Of a stretch of 15,199 nt of DNA, positions 7,257 to 14,040 are shown one piece after another. The notes under the pieces were generated by a model that worked only from the letters and a program-made list of their open reading frames with translations, was not told the DNA's origin and ran no database searches. Origin of the DNA: Latescibacteria bacterium UBA6620 (GTDB taxonomy: Bacteria > Latescibacterota > UBA2968). The DNA lies in NCBI GenBank assembly GCA_002433075.1, contig DJHM01000030.1, forward strand, positions 80,747 to 95,945, written 5' to 3'. Position numbers and translations under genes: made by a program. The number at the start of each line of letters is the position of its first letter. The stretch's first letter is position 1.

Positions 7257-8144
7257 TCAGACGCGAGCGAACTTCAACAATCGCTGTCCCCGATCCCCCT
7301 CCCCGATCTCCGCCACGTAGATGCTGCCCTCGTCGTCCACCGCAAGCCCATGAGGGGCCTGCACAATGCCGCCTTCCGAACCCGAGAAGCGGCTTATGCA
7401 CTCTCCATCCTGCGTCCACACGCTCACGTGGCCGCCCGTGCCCTGTTCCACGACGTAGATCATTCCATCGTCCGTGAATGCTACGTCGCCGGGCGAAGAA
7501 ACACCCGTCCACTGCTCGATGAACGTCCCTTCCTGATCGAACAGCTGGATCCGGTTGTTCTCGCGATCGCAAACGAGCAGCCTGCCCTGCTGATCGCAAC
7601 CAATGTTGTGAACCACCGCGAACTGTCCGGGTCCGTCGCCCCCCTCACCCCACGACGTGATATACTCACCGTCCGAGGTGTACTTATGAATGCATCGGTT
7701 TCCATATCCGTCGGAGACGAACATGAAACTTCCATCGGGCGAGAACGTGACGCCTGTCGGCATGTTGAATTGTCGGCGATAGTAGGTCACGCCTGGAACA
7801 CCCGGCACCCCCCACTCCCGATCTTTCTCGCCCAGTCGCGAATAGCGTCTGACGATGTGTTGATACGCGTCTGTCAGGTAGACCTGATCGTCCGGGGTGA
7901 TGAAGATCCCGTGTGATTGACTCACGAGGTTCGGCGACACACCAAACTCGCCGTAGCCCCACGACGTTATGAAGTCGCCGTCCTTGCTGAAAACAGCCAG
8001 GGGATGCTTGCCGCGTGAAAATGCATAGATCCGCCCCTGGGAATCGACGGCCGCGTCTGACACGGCCATCAGTTCCCATCCTTCAGGAACTTTGGGCCAC
8101 CCGTCCACGAGCTCGTATCGATAGTCGCCTTCGCCTAACGCCAT
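7257..8144 (-). CDS. NHL-repeat six-bladed beta-propeller protein
   Basis: This 295-aa protein has NHL blades throughout: IYAFSRGKHPLAVFSKDGDFITSWG (about 39-63), SHGIFITPDDQVYLTD (77-92), PTGVTFSPDGSFMFVSD, GCDQQGRLLVCDRENNRIQLFDQEG, GDVAFTDDGMIYVVEQG and PHGLAVDDEGSIYVAE. It belongs to the widespread NHL group often auto-annotated as peptidyl-alpha-hydroxyglycine alpha-amidating lyase-like. True lyase activity needs specific Zn/Ca ligands that I cannot confirm, so propeller protein is the safer name. It lacks a signal peptide, although many relatives are exported. The start is well fixed by GGAGGT 5 nt before the ATG. It lies 27 nt after the sulfatase-fold gene and is the second gene in the block. 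It may be a binding scaffold or sugar lactonase-like enzyme. Confidence 0.85.
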   Translation of the reverse strand: MALGEGDYRYELVDGWPKVPEGWELMAVSDAAVDSQGRIYAFSRGKHPLAVFSKDGDFITSWGYGEFGVSPNLVSQSHGIFITPDDQVYLTDAYQHIVRRYSRLGEKDREWGVPGVPGVTYYRRQFNMPTGVTFSPDGSFMFVSDGYGNRCIHKYTSDGEYITSWGEGGDGPGQFAVVHNIGCDQQGRLLVCDRENNRIQLFDQEGTFIEQWTGVSSPGDVAFTDDGMIYVVEQGTGGHVSVWTQDGECISRFSGSEGGIVQAPHGLAVDDEGSIYVAEIGEGDRGQRLLKFARV

Positions 8145-8149
8145 ATCAG

Positions 8150-8155
8150 ACCTCC
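8150..8155 (-). promoter_or_regulatory. Consensus Shine-Dalgarno of the NHL gene
   Basis: GGAGGT on the minus strand lies 5 nt upstream of the ATG at 8144. It is the strongest ribosome site in the operon and fixes that start; the site sits in the 27-nt gap after the sulfatase-fold gene. Confidence 0.7.
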
Positions 8156-8171
8156 GTCGCCAAGTTCGCTC

Positions 8172-9578
8172 TCAGCGCTTCTTCTTTTTCCCCTTCTCGC
8201 CGGCCTGCAGCTGGCGGGCTCGCTCCGCGGAACCGATATGCATCATGTCGTATGCTTCCTGCGAAGACTTGAAGGGCCCGTGGCCTTTCTTACCGTGCCA
8301 GTCGAGGTTCGTATACATCGGATTCACGTTACCCGTCTCTCTCTCTCGTTTCGCGATCCACGCTTCCATGCGCCCGCGCAGGAGTTCAACGACGGCCTTT
8401 TCCTTGTTCGCGAGGTTTTTCGTTTCGCCCGGGTCTTCGATCAGATTGTAGAGCTCGATTTCGGGCTTGAAATGAAAGTCCGGCTCCAGAGCGACGATCA
8501 GTTTCCATTGGGGGGTACGCCACCCGTGCTTCCGCATCCACGTCGCTTCCGTGATGTAAAATTCAGGGGAATGCGTACGACGACGCCCCCTGATCATCCC
8601 CATCAGACTGCGGCCGTCGAACTTGATCCCCGGCCGAACCCCGAGCAATTCCATCACCGTCGGCACCAGATCCTGATGGGTGTTGTATCCCGACAGCCTC
8701 TTCCCTTCGGACAACACGCCCGGTAGCCGCATCATCAGGGGTACGTGCAGCGTGCACTCGTACATCCCGTGATGGTCCCAGTAACAGTCGTGTTCGTCGA
8801 GCGTCTCGCCGTGGTCACCGTTCAGAACGATCAATGTGTCATCCGCCAGCCCGAGTTCGTCCACCCGCTGGAGCAGCCGCTGAATGCACGCATCCATGTA
8901 GGCGATTTCACCGTCATACTGGGCATTCACGTATTCGGCATCGGTAATGCCCGGGGGCATCCAGCTCAGGTGGAAGTCGCGGAAGGGTTTGAACGCCTTC
9001 GGCGCATCCATACTCTTCACCTCCGGGTCGCACGGGTCCGCACTGTAGAACATCGTGTCATAGGGCGCTGGCGGTAGGTAAGGTGCGTGAGGGTCCATAT
9101 GTCGCAGAAACAGGAAGAATGGCTTCTTGCTTCTCGACAACCGTTCCAGTTCGGGTATCGTCACATCGTTCAACAACTCGGCTTTTCTCAGCGGACGTTG
9201 CTCCCAGCTGCCCCAGGCGGGATACTCCAGGTAGGTGTCGAACCCGCGCGAACTCGGATTCCCCGTGAACCCAACGCACGACGTGTTGTATCCCGCCTTA
9301 CCAAGAATCTCGGGAAGCGTCTTAATCTTTTTAGTCAACCCACCCTTGTGACGGAGCGCCACGACCTCCGTCGTGAAACAATCCATGCCACTCAGCATCG
9401 AAGCGTAGGCCGAGGTAGTCGGTATATGGGGGCTGTAGGTGTTCTCGAACAGCACGCCCTGCGTCGCCAGCTTGTCCATGTGTGGAGACGTCTGCCGGTG
9501 GTACCCGTAGCAACTCATTCGATCCGCCCACAGACTGTCGATCCCGAAAAGGATCAGATTCCGCTTGCGTTTGGCCAT
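8172..9578 (-). CDS. Sulfatase-fold hydrolase with Thr at the nucleophile position
   Basis: This 468-aa member of the alkaline phosphatase/sulfatase superfamily has the metal-site and fold marks: IDSLWADRMSCYGY (D14), FLRHMDPHAPY (157-167, H164), NGDHGE (D255, H256), then WDHHGMYE and HVPLMMRLPG. The usual formylglycine signature C-x-P-x-R before the helix ASMLSG (59-64) is replaced by TTSAY, with T54 where Cys would be. That resembles the Thr/TLPSH-type sulfatase-like branch rather than true formylglycine sulfatases. Thr nucleophiles occur in related phosphotransferases such as LtaS, so a phosphate or phosphonate ester is as likely a substrate as a sulfate ester. There is no signal peptide; the C-terminus is Lys-rich (KGKKKKR). 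Start ATG at 9578 has GAGGGAG 5 nt upstream. It is the first gene of the block, next to the control region and divergent from the regulator. Confidence 0.92.
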   Translation of the reverse strand: MAKRKRNLILFGIDSLWADRMSCYGYHRQTSPHMDKLATQGVLFENTYSPHIPTTSAYASMLSGMDCFTTEVVALRHKGGLTKKIKTLPEILGKAGYNTSCVGFTGNPSSRGFDTYLEYPAWGSWEQRPLRKAELLNDVTIPELERLSRSKKPFFLFLRHMDPHAPYLPPAPYDTMFYSADPCDPEVKSMDAPKAFKPFRDFHLSWMPPGITDAEYVNAQYDGEIAYMDACIQRLLQRVDELGLADDTLIVLNGDHGETLDEHDCYWDHHGMYECTLHVPLMMRLPGVLSEGKRLSGYNTHQDLVPTVMELLGVRPGIKFDGRSLMGMIRGRRRTHSPEFYITEATWMRKHGWRTPQWKLIVALEPDFHFKPEIELYNLIEDPGETKNLANKEKAVVELLRGRMEAWIAKRERETGNVNPMYTNLDWHGKKGHGPFKSSQEAYDMMHIGSAERARQLQAGEKGKKKKR

Positions 9579-9590
9579 CCTATCTCCCTC

Positions 9591-9601
9591 TGGTATATTC
9601 G
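9591..9601 (+). promoter_or_regulatory. Putative extended -10 element, possibly bidirectional
   Basis: TGGTATATTCG contains TG-n-TATATT, an extended -10 pattern pointing toward the regulator. Its complement reads GAATATACC, giving a TATACC pointing toward the operon. The core is nearly self-complementary, so two divergent promoters may overlap here. No good -35 is seen on either side, in keeping with extended -10 or activator-dependent promoters. The 9-mer GTATATTCG occurs again before the gene at 14014/14041. This is inferred from sequence only. Confidence 0.4.
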
Positions 9602-9628
9602 CGTGTCGTCACCAGCCACGCCCATCGT

Positions 9629-9646
9629 TGGTGGCCCGGGCCACCA
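9629..9646. promoter_or_regulatory. Perfect 18-bp palindrome, candidate regulator operator
   Basis: TGGTGGCCCGGGCCACCA is a perfect 18-bp inverted repeat in the 85-nt gap between the divergent sulfatase-fold and XRE-cupin genes. Homodimeric XRE repressors bind such dyads next to their own genes. It lies downstream of the proposed -10 for the regulator and upstream of the one for the operon, so binding could block one promoter and modulate the other. As RNA it could also fold into a hairpin in the regulator's leader. Assignment to this regulator is inference. Confidence 0.6.
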
Positions 9647-9663
9647 CATCGAAAGTCCCTCGC

Positions 9664-10224
9664 ATGCCCGGCATTCCGCACCCGCCCAAAATCGGGAAAA
9701 ACGTTCAGCGCCTTCGCAAACGCATGGACTACAGCCTGGACCAGCTGTCCAGTCGGTGCGGGGTATCCAAGGGAATGCTGTCACAGATCGAAAGCGACCG
9801 TACGAATCCGACGCTCGCCACGATCTGGAAAATCGCCAACGGGTTGGGCATTCGGCTCGAGGAACTGTTCGATGCCCCGGGCCCTTCCCTTTTCGAGCCG
9901 GTCCACGCCGATCAGGTTACCATCGTACAAAGCGAGAATGGCCAGGGATCCTTCAGGATCATCAGCCCCCTCGCCGTCCGCGAGGTCGAAACATATTTCA
10001 TGCAGGTCGACGTCGGGGGTGAAGTCATATCCCCGTCGCACACGCCGGAGACGATCGAGATCTTCTACGTCAGCCAGGGTGCGTGCGAGGTCGTATCGGG
10101 CGACAATGTGACCACCCTCAACGTCGGCGACTCGATCACCTACCAGGCCGACCTCACCCACGGCTTTCGTAACACCAGCGATGTACCCCTCCAGGGATTT
10201 CTCACCGTTCGGCCTGGCGAATAG
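9664..10224 (+). CDS. XRE family transcriptional regulator with C-terminal cupin domain
   Basis: This 186-aa regulator has a helix-turn-helix at about 10-70 (IGKNVQRLRKRM, then SLDQLSSRCGVSKGMLSQIES and a helix ending ANGLGIRLEELF), followed by a cupin_2 domain at about 110-183 (H126, the GDSITYQADLTHGFRN strand with H166, and FLTVRP). In this family the cupin senses a small-molecule ligand and the HTH represses or activates a neighbouring catabolic operon. I start it at ATG 9664 because the conserved HTH follows about ten residues later. Longer in-frame starts (GTG 9631, ATG 9565) would place the palindrome or the sulfatase start inside the coding region. It has no clear Shine-Dalgarno. It diverges from the eight-gene block and ends 3 nt before the isomerase stop. 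Family and fold are sure; the ligand is unknown. Confidence 0.93.
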   Translation: MPGIPHPPKIGKNVQRLRKRMDYSLDQLSSRCGVSKGMLSQIESDRTNPTLATIWKIANGLGIRLEELFDAPGPSLFEPVHADQVTIVQSENGQGSFRIISPLAVREVETYFMQVDVGGEVISPSHTPETIEIFYVSQGACEVVSGDNVTTLNVGDSITYQADLTHGFRNTSDVPLQGFLTVRPGE

Positions 10225-10227
10225 CTG

Positions 10228-11040
10228 TCAGGGTTTGACCTTCGCGAACCCTTCCGCGTAGTTCTTCAAGGTACCATCTGCATCGTGGTCGCTCCCCGGT
10301 TTGTGAATCACCTCCACCGAGAAGTAGCCGTCGTATCCGATTTCGTTCAACAACCTCAGTGGCGTCTCGTGATCCAGTTCGCCTTGACCCAGGTCTACCG
10401 TATCCAGCGCAGTCCCGTTCTCACGGTAGCGACCGTCGTGCGCGTGGATGTGCCGTGTCAATGACCCGATTGTAGCCATGGTTTCTTCCGTGCGCTCCAT
10501 GAACCGTTGCGTGTGCATGAAATCCCAGAGGACGGCCATGTTCGGGTGGTTCACTCGTTCCACGACCGCTCTCACCTGCGCCGAAACGCACCATTCGTCG
10601 TGCGTTTCGAGCATCACCGTCACACCTCGTTCCGCCGCGTGGTCCATCACCTGTTTATAGGCTTCGGCCGTGCGGTTGATGATGCCCAGAAGCTGTCCTT
10701 TCCCCCGCTGCCCCCCGAACGTCCGCACGACGGGAGCGCCCAGATCGGCAGCAAGATCGATCCCTTTTTTCGCTTCCTCGATATACCCTGCCAGCTCTGA
10801 CGAATCTTCCGTGGCAAACCTTGCCCCGGTAGCAACGCAACACACTCTTAGACCTGCGGCCTCCAATTTTGCTCTCGCACCGTCACGATCTGATGATGAG
10901 CTGTCGAGCTCCAGTCCTGCCTTGTGGCCCCATCCTACGCGGGGCTCGAGGCCTTCGTAACCGTGTTTCAACATGCCTTCCACGATCTCGTCGACCGTCC
11001 AGTCCGGACAGACGCTCGTCATCGTGCTCAGCTTGACCAT
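10228..11040 (-). CDS. Sugar phosphate isomerase/epimerase family TIM barrel
   Basis: This 270-aa xylose isomerase-like TIM barrel (AP endonuclease family 2 fold) has metal and active-site residues visible in order: E145 (MLETHDE), D173 and H176 (LWDFMH), H199 and H201 (HIHAHDGR), and E243 (YFSVEVIHK). That set fits hydroxypyruvate isomerase, ketose 3-epimerase, inosose dehydratase or 3-dehydroshikimate dehydratase-like members. The exact reaction cannot be chosen. The start is secure: ATG at 11040 with AAGGAG 5 nt upstream. It is convergent with the regulator (3-nt gap) and divergent from the mannose-6-phosphate isomerase gene across 197 nt. Its proximity to Gfo/Idh/MocA and aldehyde dehydrogenase genes suggests sugar or inositol catabolism. 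Confidence 0.9.
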   Translation of the reverse strand: MVKLSTMTSVCPDWTVDEIVEGMLKHGYEGLEPRVGWGHKAGLELDSSSSDRDGARAKLEAAGLRVCCVATGARFATEDSSELAGYIEEAKKGIDLAADLGAPVVRTFGGQRGKGQLLGIINRTAEAYKQVMDHAAERGVTVMLETHDEWCVSAQVRAVVERVNHPNMAVLWDFMHTQRFMERTEETMATIGSLTRHIHAHDGRYRENGTALDTVDLGQGELDHETPLRLLNEIGYDGYFSVEVIHKPGSDHDADGTLKNYAEGFAKVKP

Positions 11041-11237
11041 ACACGCTCCTTCCTGCGTTCAAAGCTCAGTCTTCAGGAGGGCTAACGTAACGGCGGGAGC
11101 CCAGCCGATGCAAGCGGATTCAGGTCACCTGGCGCCGGTTTGACTCTCGATCCAACAGCCGATACCTTAGCCAAACGGCAGGAACAGAACCTGAATTTCG
11201 CTGGGACTTCTGACCAGGAATCGACCCTCTGACTACC
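11041..11237. promoter_or_regulatory. Divergent control region between isomerase genes
   Basis: This 197-nt gap is the largest in the window. It holds AAGGAG (11051-11046, minus) for the isomerase; a possible minus promoter with TTGCAT (11113-11108), 18-nt spacer and TACGTT (11089-11084); and a possible plus promoter with TTGACT (11140-11145), 17-nt spacer and TACCTT (11163-11168). Between the two lies an imperfect-centre dyad CAGGT-C-ACCTG (11121-11131), a possible operator. ATTCAGGT (11118-11125) recurs inverted as ACCTGAAT (11189-11196). The -10 elements are poor matches, so confidence is low. Confidence 0.35.
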
Positions 11238-12194
11238 TTGTCACTTCCATCGATCCTCAAGCTGACACCCCGCTTCCGAGAAGTCGTCTGGGGTGGACGT
11301 CGCCTCGAACCGGAGTTCGGGAAACCGATTCCCGCGGGCAAACCGGTAGGAGAAGCCTTCGAGCTGTCTGCCGTTCAGGGCATGGAAGCCCTCGTGTCCG
11401 AAGGACCCCTGGCGGGTCGCTCCATTTCCGAACTGATTCTCGAGTTTGGACCACAATTGACCGGCATCGATACAGCGGAGAAATACGGAGCCGACTTTCC
11501 GTTGCTCGTCAAGTGGCTCGACGCACAGGGTGATTTGTCCATCCAGGTTCATCCCGATGACGAGTATGTTCGTCGCGAGGACTTGGGTCGTTTCGGAAAA
11601 AGCGAGGCCTGGTATGTCGTCAGGTCGGAAAACGGCCGTGTTGCTGCCGGCCTGAAGAACGGCGCGGGCGTCGACGACCTACGAAGGGCCATCGAAGAGG
11701 GACACGTCGAGGATATCGTTGTCTACCACGATGTCAGCCCGGGGGACATCGTGTGCATACCGCCGGGTACGGTTCACGCCCTGTGCGGTGGCGTCATGGT
11801 GTATGAAGTTCAGCAGTCCAGCGATGTTACCTTTCGACTCTACGACTACAACCGCTCGCAGCCCGATGGCTCGCTACGGGAACTCCACGTGGAGCAGGGT
11901 TTGGCCGTGACGGACCCGAGTGTCGACGCCACCCCTTCGCGGGTTGAAGCAGTCCGACAGGTCACGACCGAACACTTTACGCTCGATCGATTCAATCCCA
12001 CTGATGCGCACGCCCACGACCCCGTTCCCTCTTTTTCTGCCGTCACCCTCCTGCACGGCACCGCCGATTTGCAGGCCGACGGTCTTTCATCCACGGCGAC
12101 GGCGGGGCAGACGTTTCTTATCCCAGCGCAACGTGGATTTACAGTCAAACCTCAGGAGGAGTGCGAATACCTGATCGCAACAGTTCCGCCCTGA
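11238..12194 (+). CDS. manA: Mannose-6-phosphate isomerase, class I
   Basis: This 318-aa cupin-fold zinc enzyme interconverts mannose 6-phosphate and fructose 6-phosphate in the cytoplasm. Ligands are clear: Q103 and H105 (IQVHPDD), E123 (GKSEAWYV) and H180 (GTVHAL). The signature helix/strand YEVQQSSDVTFRLYDYNR (189-206) with R200 is present. The length matches the short Bacillus-type enzymes (about 315 aa), not the longer E. coli type. It begins at a TTG because the family N-terminus (LKLTPRFREVVWGG) starts straight after it and no better codon lies upstream. AGGA is about 18 nt away, too far to be a normal ribosome site, so it may be weakly translated. It stands alone with its own terminator. 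It may supply GDP-mannose precursors or catabolise mannose. Confidence 0.93.
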   Translation: MSLPSILKLTPRFREVVWGGRRLEPEFGKPIPAGKPVGEAFELSAVQGMEALVSEGPLAGRSISELILEFGPQLTGIDTAEKYGADFPLLVKWLDAQGDLSIQVHPDDEYVRREDLGRFGKSEAWYVVRSENGRVAAGLKNGAGVDDLRRAIEEGHVEDIVVYHDVSPGDIVCIPPGTVHALCGGVMVYEVQQSSDVTFRLYDYNRSQPDGSLRELHVEQGLAVTDPSVDATPSRVEAVRQVTTEHFTLDRFNPTDAHAHDPVPSFSAVTLLHGTADLQADGLSSTATAGQTFLIPAQRGFTVKPQEECEYLIATVPP

Positions 12195-12218
12195 CGTCAA
12201 CAGGGATGCCACGCAGAA

Positions 12219-12255
12219 ACGCCCGATGGCTGTGCCACCGGGCGTCGTCTTTTTT
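12219..12255 (+). terminator. Rho-independent terminator after manA
   Basis: Hairpin ACGCCCG / CGGGCGT (12219-12225 with 12239-12245), one A-C mismatch, then inner stem TGGC / GCCA closed by a TGT loop. It is followed after four bases by a run of six T (12250-12255). It begins 25 nt after the manA stop. On the minus strand the same hairpin is followed by only TTC, so it might also weakly end the aldehyde dehydrogenase transcript. Confidence 0.85.
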
Positions 12256-12320
12256 CGGAATGTCATAAACTCGATCGTGAATGTGCCCATTGCCGGGACG
12301 CGACCCAACTGCTTGAACGC

Positions 12321-13925
12321 CTACACCGGATCCTGCGTCATTTCTCCATCGATCGTGCGCCAGAGACCCAGGGGATTCTCGTTCTTGAGTTCCTCTGGCA
12401 GAGCGCTGTTTGGAAAACTCTGGTAACAGACCAGCCGGGTGAACCTGAAAATGGCGGACGTTCCGACCGAGGTCGATCGCGCGTCCGTCGTCGCTGGATA
12501 GGGTCCTCCGTGATGCATCGAGTGGCAGACCTCGACACCAGTGGGGAACCCGTTGAAGATCAATCGTCCCGTCTTGCGCTCGAGCACTTCCACCAGGTCC
12601 ACGTGCTCGACCAGGTCACCCTCGGTTCCGTGCAGGGTCGACGTCAGATGACCGTCCAGCCGGTTTGCCACATCGATCATCTCCTGTTTCGATTTGCACC
12701 GAACGATCAGGCTAGTCGGTCCGAATACCTCGTGACTGAGACTCGGATTCTCCAGGTAGGAAGCGACGTCCGTCACCCACACGTGTGGGCTCGCCTCGGT
12801 TCTGCCCGCATCCGGAGACTGGCTCGATTTAGCGACGAGGGAAACATTCGATGCACCTTCCATCGTCACCAGTCCCTTTTCGTAGGCGTCGCGGATTCCG
12901 GGGTTCAGCATGGTTGCCGTCGGGGCTTCCTCAAACAGAGATTCCGTCGCCTCGATAAATCCGTCCATCTCCTCACCGTCGATCCCGAGAACCAACCCGG
13001 GATTCGTACAGAACTGACCCACACCCAGCGTGACGGAACCGCGCAATCCTTCGGCGAACTCCGGACCCCCTTCAGCCATCGCCCCAGGCAGGACGAAGAC
13101 AGGGTTCAGACTACCCATTTCCGCATAGACTGGAATCGGCTCGGGTCGGCGTGACGCCAGGTCGAACAGCGCTCGTCCTCCCGCCAGGGAGCCCGTAAAT
13201 CCGACCGCCTTGATCTGCGGATGCTCTACGAGGGCGGTTCCGACCTGGGCCCCCGCCCCGTGAATCAGAGAAAAAACACCGTCGGGCGCGTCGCAACGCT
13301 TCGCGGCACGCTGAATGGCCTGGCCGACAAGCTCCCCCGTTCCTGCGTGTGAGCGATGCGCTTTAACGATCACGGGGCAACCGGCCGCCAGGGCGGACGC
13401 CGTATCGCCGCCCGCAGTCGAAAACGCCAGTGGGAAGTTGCTCGCGCCGAACACCACCACGGGCCCGATGGGCATCAGCATCAGACGAGCATCCGGCTTG
13501 GGCAATGGTTCGCGATCCGGAATCGCCCGATCGATCCGGGCGTCGACCCACGATCCCTCTCTTACCAGGGAGGCGAACAGACGCAGCTGCCCCGTTGTCC
13601 GGCCCCGCTCGCCTGTGAGCCTTGGAATCCCCAGACCTGTTTCTGCGTCACATCGCTCCAGGAGGCGATCACCAATCGCCTCGATCTCATCTGCGATGGC
13701 CTCGAGAAAAGAAGCCCTCGAATCACCCGACCATTTTCTGTAGATCGGGAAAGCGTCGGCAGCCAACGACACGGCTCGATCGACTTCGGCCGCGGTTGCG
13801 CCGTGAAAAACGGGATCCATCTCGACACCGGTTGCGGGCGCGTAGGACTTAAACGTCGTCGACCCTTCGCCCGATGAACTGAGGCCAATCAGATTCTTGC
13901 CGTGAGGTTCCACCTGACCCTCCAT
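12321..13925 (-). CDS. NADP-type aldehyde dehydrogenase, alpha-ketoglutarate semialdehyde dehydrogenase-like
   Basis: This 534-aa aldehyde dehydrogenase oxidises an aldehyde to the acid with NAD(P). The active site is complete: N163 (FGASNFPLAFST), K188 (IVKAH), GFTGS (242-246), general base E269 (AEMGSLNPVF) and nucleophile C306 (GQFCTNPG), followed by HEVFGP and FPTGVEV. The AEMGSxNPVF and GxFCTNPGL wording and the length match the 2,5-dioxopentanoate (alpha-ketoglutarate semialdehyde) dehydrogenase branch, the last step of oxidative pentose, uronate and hydroxyproline breakdown. That fits the surrounding sugar-acid-like genes, but substrate is inferred from family. ATG at 13925 has only a weak purine stretch upstream. 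It is convergent with manA across 126 nt that hold the terminator and nothing else I can see. Confidence 0.92.
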   Translation of the reverse strand: MEGQVEPHGKNLIGLSSSGEGSTTFKSYAPATGVEMDPVFHGATAAEVDRAVSLAADAFPIYRKWSGDSRASFLEAIADEIEAIGDRLLERCDAETGLGIPRLTGERGRTTGQLRLFASLVREGSWVDARIDRAIPDREPLPKPDARLMLMPIGPVVVFGASNFPLAFSTAGGDTASALAAGCPVIVKAHRSHAGTGELVGQAIQRAAKRCDAPDGVFSLIHGAGAQVGTALVEHPQIKAVGFTGSLAGGRALFDLASRRPEPIPVYAEMGSLNPVFVLPGAMAEGGPEFAEGLRGSVTLGVGQFCTNPGLVLGIDGEEMDGFIEATESLFEEAPTATMLNPGIRDAYEKGLVTMEGASNVSLVAKSSQSPDAGRTEASPHVWVTDVASYLENPSLSHEVFGPTSLIVRCKSKQEMIDVANRLDGHLTSTLHGTEGDLVEHVDLVEVLERKTGRLIFNGFPTGVEVCHSMHHGGPYPATTDARSTSVGTSAIFRFTRLVCYQSFPNSALPEELKNENPLGLWRTIDGEMTQDPV

Positions 13926-13953
13926 CCGCTGCGTTCGTTGTCTATGTGAGCGG

Positions 13954-13966
13954 GGCTAAAATAGCC
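13954..13966. promoter_or_regulatory. Short inverted repeat before the aldehyde dehydrogenase
   Basis: GGCTA-AAA-TAGCC lies 28 nt upstream of the dehydrogenase ATG, in the divergent gap with the thioredoxin gene. On the minus strand its centre reads TATTTT, a possible -10, so the dyad could be a promoter-overlapping operator. The match is short and could be chance. Confidence 0.25.
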
Positions 13967-13988
13967 GGTGCCCTCACCCTTCACAACC

Positions 13989-13997
13989 GTATATTCG
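13989..13997 (+). promoter_or_regulatory. Putative -10 element GTATATTCG
   Basis: TATATT (13990-13995) within GTATATTCG, the same 9-mer that precedes the XRE-cupin gene. Transcription would begin near 14002, leaving about 12 nt before ATG 14014 or 39 nt before ATG 14041. No recognisable -35 is seen. Confidence 0.4.
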
Positions 13998-14040
13998 TTC
14001 TGGACAGGCCTTGATGCGACTGTTAAACCCCGGATCACGC

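Noticed and set aside
9565..9663. Longer starts (ATG 9565, GTG 9631) for the XRE-cupin regulator
   Set aside because: They would overlap the sulfatase-fold start or encode the palindrome, and add residues absent from the HTH family. GTG 9631 is not excluded.
10230..10252. Inverted repeat AGGGTTTG / CGAACCCT at the end of the isomerase gene, considered as a terminator
   Set aside because: There is no T-run on either strand, it includes a wobble pair and it lies inside coding sequence.
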